Below are positions 60,136 through 64,000 of a stretch of DNA of 64,000 nt, piece by piece. Location: assembly GCA_963573385.1 (NCBI GenBank), contig CAUYLG010022050.1, forward strand, positions 92,831 through 156,830, written 5' to 3'. Numbering within the stretch: position 1 is the first letter of the stretch; every line of letters begins with the position of its first letter. The notes under the pieces are model-generated. The model saw nothing but the letters and a program-made list of their open reading frames with translations, was not told the DNA's origin and did not search any database. Position numbers and translations under genes: made by a program. The stretch comes from Cacajao melanocephalus (lineage: Eukaryota; Chordata; Mammalia; Primates; Pitheciidae).

Positions 60136-61778
60136 GCTGGAACTAATGTAGTGAGTGGATTAAGGTTCAGTTATCTCTACAGTTACCTTCCATGGACTTC
60201 AGCTTAAATTCTCCAAATGTTGCATTAGTGCTTAGAATGGAGGCAGGGTGCTGGAGGAATTCTTCTCTTAATTGTGCCTCTACCATCTTCTTTTAGCCAT
60301 GCCGTAATACTTGAACTACACAAAAGGTTCTTTTACTGCTCTCCTGTTTCTCCCTCAGCATTAGACTGTTCTTGCTTAGTGTCCTGTGCTAAGATAATTT
60401 GCGGGGCAGGGAGAGTTCTCTGTTGTTCTACTGCATCTTTAATCTTAGTGACGCCTTGCGTATCTTACCCCTAGGAGTAGGTTTCACTGTTTCTATCAAG
60501 TAGAAGCCAATTTCTGTCTAGAATGCTGTCTTCTTGTCCATCTTCCAGTTATAGGAGATGAGTATACTTGTTATTAGCATGTAATCTTAGGCTCAAGGCA
60601 TTTCCTGTAATTTTCCTAGTCTTTGAATTTTTCTTTCATTCTTCCCTCAACAACAACGTGTTTTTACCTGTGCCTTGTGATTAAGAGGGTTTGCTGAATC
60701 TTCCTCTGCAGCTTAAGACATTCGCTTCATTGCAGAAAAGGGTTTGGAGAAATGCATAGTGTTTTTTGCCTGTATCTTTATAATTACTAATTACCTTTTT
60801 AATCCCAATCACCAGCAAGTTTGGACTCCTTGGTTTCTTGCCCTGCCGTCATTCTTTCTCCTTAGCATCTGGTAGAGGCTTGTGAAAAAGAAGATGTAAA
60901 TTACTGCATATTCCATTTTGTATCAGGTGCTCCCAGAAATTTTGGATTTCCACGTTAGCCTAGCTTTGACCTTGGAAGCTGATGTTTTATCTCAAATTAA
61001 TTTACATGATTTTATGCAGCTAAATTGGTGTCTCTTCTTAACATGCTCTGCTAAGGGAGACCTTCCTTTGTTTCTTGCTTTCTAGGAGAGATGGTCCTCC
61101 TACTTTTTTAGATTTTTGTTGCCTTAAGAACTCACTTTTTAAAAAGTAAAGTTATGATTTCAAAGTTTACTTGGATTTTTACTGCTGTTAGAACAGGAAC
61201 AACATTCTTTGCAGCATCTATATCCTAGACAGAAGTAGAATCTTTATATCTACTTTTTATTCCTCGTATCACCAAATAAGATGTTGACAATCTTATTGAA
61301 TATGTTTATTGCTTCATTATTCCACTTCATAGCACATAGCGCAGACTGAAGTCATGAGGCAAATTAAATGCTAAAAGTATTTATTGATCAATTCAGTGTT
61401 AAAGATCATTTCACCTTCTATGTATAACGTTCTTTTTCCTCCCTCAACTGAATCATATGATATCTAGAAGTTGTGTCCTGAATTTTAAAATAAAATAGGC
61501 ATTGGTTTCCTATTTGCAATTGGTTTGGCCATCTAATTAGTTGTGTTTGTTTTACAGAAACTTACAGTTTAATGACCATTACCTTGATAGCTCATTTCTT
61601 ATGGTGCAGTTTCATTATACCTTTGTGGTTTCCCCCAGACTTTCCTCAGGTTTATGATCCAAACATCCTTTCTCTCCATAGCTCTTTAGTTGAGAATAAA
61701 ATTTTCATTATTTGCAGTGAGAGAGAGGTTAAGCAGCAACTGAAGCTTGTATTGTTGATTATGTTTTTAATGTTATTA
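60136..61778. other. unassigned sequence, possibly L1M 5' region
   Basis: No gene. T-rich on the plus strand and in line with the antisense L1M to its left, so part of it may be the L1M 5' UTR beyond the MLT2 insertion. I cannot show this from recognisable blocks. Confidence 0.35.
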
Positions 61779-61880
61779 CCATTAGGAGTACTAAGCATTG
61801 ATTAAATGCCCATTGTGCAGTAAACTAAGATAGCAAAACCTGGTATCCCTGCATGGGAAGCTTACATCCTTTAAAAATGT
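61779..61880 (-). mobile_element. L2 LINE fragment
   Basis: Weak reverse L2 match: agcattgattaaatgcccat, tgtgcagtaaactaagatag, aacctggtatccctgcatgg, gaagcttacatcc. Confidence 0.5.
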
Positions 61881-62634
61881 GATAGACATTTCCTCTTTAA
61901 AAATATCCAGTAGTATTTAAATTTGCTTTGTGAAGCTATAAACCTTAGACTTGGTAGAAAGTTAGTTGTCAGCCGATTCAAAGTCCTCAGGTGGGTCTGA
62001 GCTCCTGTGCAACATCCCTTTGCTTGAATGGTTTTGGTGCTTTTCCAGGAAGCAAGATCCATTATGAGATAGCTCTAAATGCTTTCTTCTCCTGAGATAA
62101 AGCCTGAGATAAGTTATGGGTGAATTTATCTTAGACAAGGGGGTATGGTCAAGATAACCCCTGAATATTAGGGTCATTATTTTGAACACAAGATAGGAAT
62201 TATTCTTACCCACCACTTCTTGTGCAGGGGAAAAGTCAAGTAATATGATTATCAATAGAATGGTTAGGAGGCATTTTAGCTAAGCAAGGCGTAAGAATAG
62301 AGCACAAGACATCTTTTTGCTGTCATTCTGTAGTCAGTTGGTGTTTATTTGTTGGTCAGGATGGTAGGGAGGACATAACTGAGCATGATAAAGGTGATCA
62401 TGTGTTTTTTTGTGTGTAAACTCCTAACTCATCACCAAGTTTTGACATAGATTGTTAAACAGAACACATTTTATTTACAGGACATGTCAGGGTGTGCATC
62501 CATTATTTATAGAGAGTAATGTGCACTTAGTAGAATGTGAATTCATAAGCGGTAACTATTTGTGTATTGCATTTGTTTTTTGTGCTGTGTGATACTGTGA
62601 AACATATATTTGGTCTTCATCTCATTTTCTAGCT
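61881..62634. other. unassigned sequence
   Basis: No gene. Two overlapping minus frames (61871-62255) have no features. Confidence 0.4.
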
Positions 62635-63358
62635 TACGTTTTCAGAGTGCCTTTTTATGCTAACAAGATGGCTGGTGGCTGGTGGCCGGGGTGGGGGCCT
62701 AGATAGCCTCAGGTTCAGGGCTGGTTGCCAGGTGAATCAAACCTGTAATCATCAGATTGGAACTTTTATTCCCTACACCTACCCCACTGACCTCCATTGA
62801 GGAGATAAGGGCTGAAGGTTGAGTTGCCAGTGATGTCATCAATCATGCTATGTAATGAAGCCCCCATCAAATTCCAAAAGGTTGGCTTCTGAGGGCTTCC
62901 AGCTAGCTGACCATGTTGAGGTTCCTGGAAGGTGATGCACCTAAAGAGGGCATGGAAACTCTGCCTGTTTGTCCCATACTTCTCCATCTGCATCTCTCCT
63001 ACCTGGATGTTCATTTGTATCCTTTGTAATATCCTTTATAATAACTATGTAAATGTGAGTAAAGTGTTTTCCTGAGTTCTTTGAGCCATACTAATGAGTT
63101 AATGAAATGTGAGGGGAGGGCATGGGAACCCCAATTTATAACCAGTGGGTCAGAAGATCAGGTTACAACCTGTGCTTATGACTGGCATCTGAAGTGGGGG
63201 GCAGTCTTATGGGATTGAACCCTCAACCTGTGGGATCTGACATTATCTGCAGGCAGATGGTGTCAGAATTGAATTGAGTTAGAGGACCAGGAGGACCTAG
63301 CTGGGTTTGCTGAAGAGTCATCCACAGAGTTGGTTATTGGTAGGGAAAACCCCTTCAT
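62635..63358 (+). mobile_element. ERV LTR, solitary
   Basis: A known LTR type, from gatggctggtggctggtggc through caatcatgctatgtaatgaa, gcccccatcaaattccaaaa, gagggcatggaaactctgcc, tatcctttataataactatg (the usual aataaa poly(A) site is changed here), gtaaagtgttttcctgagtt, ggtcagaagatcaggttaca, 'ggcatctgaagtggggggca', aacctgtgggatctgacatt, to tagggaaaacccct. No internal retroviral genes adjoin. Exact family not named. Confidence 0.78.
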
Positions 63359-63394
63359 ATCTAGGAAATAGTTGGAGAAACTGAATTTATTTTT
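63359..63394. other. unassigned spacer between LTRs
   Basis: Short spacer with nothing recognised. Confidence 0.3.
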
Positions 63395-63767
63395 CCTATG
63401 TCTTTTCAGGCTGCCATAATAAAGTACCACAAACTTAGTGGCTTAAACAACAGAAATGTATTGTGTCCTAGTTCTGGAAGATAGCAGTCCAAGGTCAAGA
63501 TGGTGGCAGGGTTTTTTCCTTGTGAAGATTGTGATTGAGAATCTATCTTGTGTCTTTTCTAGCTTCTCATGGTTTGTTGGCATTTTTGGCTTTCCATGGT
63601 TTAGAGATGCATTACCCAGATCTCCATCTTCATATACACAAAGAGTTTTTCCTGTGAGTGTAACAGTGTCCAAATTTTCCCTTTTGGTAATGACACCAGT
63701 CATATCGGAGCAAAGGCCTATCCTACTCCCTGTATGACCTCATCTTACCTCATTGCATCACCAGTAT
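63395..63767 (-). mobile_element. MLT1-like LTR (ERVL-MaLR), first part
   Basis: Antisense: caggctgccataataaagta, ccacaaacttagtggcttaa, acaacagaaatgtattgtgt, ctagttctggaagatagcag, 'agtgtccaaattttcccttt', gtatgacctcatcttacctc. Continues after a short L1 insertion. Confidence 0.85.
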
Positions 63768-63917
63768 CTTTTTTTTTAAATATATATATTTCATTGCACT
63801 TTAGGTTCTGGAGTACATATGAAGAACACGCAGGATTGTTGCATAGGTACATACACGGAAATGTGGTTTGCTGCCTCCATCCCCATAACCTATATCTGGC
63901 ACCTCTTTCCATGTAAT
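63768..63917 (-). mobile_element. L1 3' end inserted in MLT1
   Basis: T-tract then ttcattgcactttaggttct, ggagtacatatgaagaacac, gcaggattgttgcataggta, atgtggtttgctgcctccat. This is the 3' UTR of a younger L1 in reverse, truncated to about 150 bp. Confidence 0.85.
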
Positions 63918-64000
63918 TCCAGCCTATTTCCACCACACATTGCCAAACGGGTGCCCTAATTTCAATCTGTCACACGCTTACTCATCTCTAAAATGGGAGG
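63918..64000 (-). mobile_element. MLT1-like LTR, remainder, runs off the window
   Basis: agcctatttccaccacacat resumes the LTR where the first part stopped (consensus there reads like 'accctatttccaaataaggtcacattc'). The LTR end lies at or beyond the window edge. Confidence 0.5.

Noticed and set aside
63940..64000. MIR core at the right edge (ctcatctctaaaatggg)
   Set aside because: The match is short and lies within the expected MLT1 remainder; too little sequence to separate it from chance.

Overview
The window is primate, almost certainly human, nuclear DNA from an AT-rich, gene-poor region. The evidence is the repeat content: primate Alu copies, L1 fragments of several ages, MaLR LTRs of THE1, MST and MLT1 type, an MLT2-type ERVL LTR, hAT elements (MER1, MER5), half of a MADE1 element, and many old MIR and L2 copies with (CA)n/(TG)n microsatellites. 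I find no protein-coding gene, exon of a known gene, tRNA, rRNA or snRNA. No open reading frame looks like a conserved protein; the longest ones lie in Alu, L1, LTR or microsatellite sequence. All family names are from memory of consensus sequences and were not checked by a search.

Layout. 0-5.8 kb: a MIR piece, an inverted (twin-primed) L1, an MLT1 piece, an L1M 3' part and a MER5 element. 5.8-13.3 kb: mostly unique sequence with old MIR/L2 copies, two candidate conserved non-coding blocks (about 7.0-7.4 and 10.2-10.7 kb), dinucleotide tracts and one strong splice-acceptor-like site (12.45 kb). 13.4-21.7 kb: a stack of antisense L1 elements, the largest running from about 15.5 to 21.66 kb and broken by two Alus, one ERV LTR and one unidentified insert. 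21.7-28.3 kb: unique sequence with L2, MIR and two MST LTRs. 28.3-31.85 kb: a decayed plus-strand L1M. 31.85-37.2 kb: unassigned sequence, MLT1, THE1, a long (TG)n tract and a MER1 element with target-site duplication, then unique sequence with a candidate conserved block. 37.2-44.7 kb: two Alus, L2, MIR and an MLT1-like LTR. 44.8-57.5 kb: L1 remnants, MLT1 and MST LTRs, L2, simple repeats, a pyrimidine-biased stretch and a 73-bp tandem duplication. 57.6-60.1 kb: a second antisense L1M with an Alu and a younger L1 inside it, followed by an MLT2-type LTR. 60.1-64 kb: unassigned sequence, an ERV LTR, and an MLT1 LTR split by an L1 3' end at the window edge.

No gene network can be read here. The most useful signals are structural. 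All five Alus, eight of ten L1 pieces and nine of ten MaLR LTRs lie on the minus strand, a bias that would fit a very long intron of a plus-strand gene. There is also a tail-less Alu with intact target-site duplications, several candidate regulatory blocks, and a hairpin-forming microsatellite.
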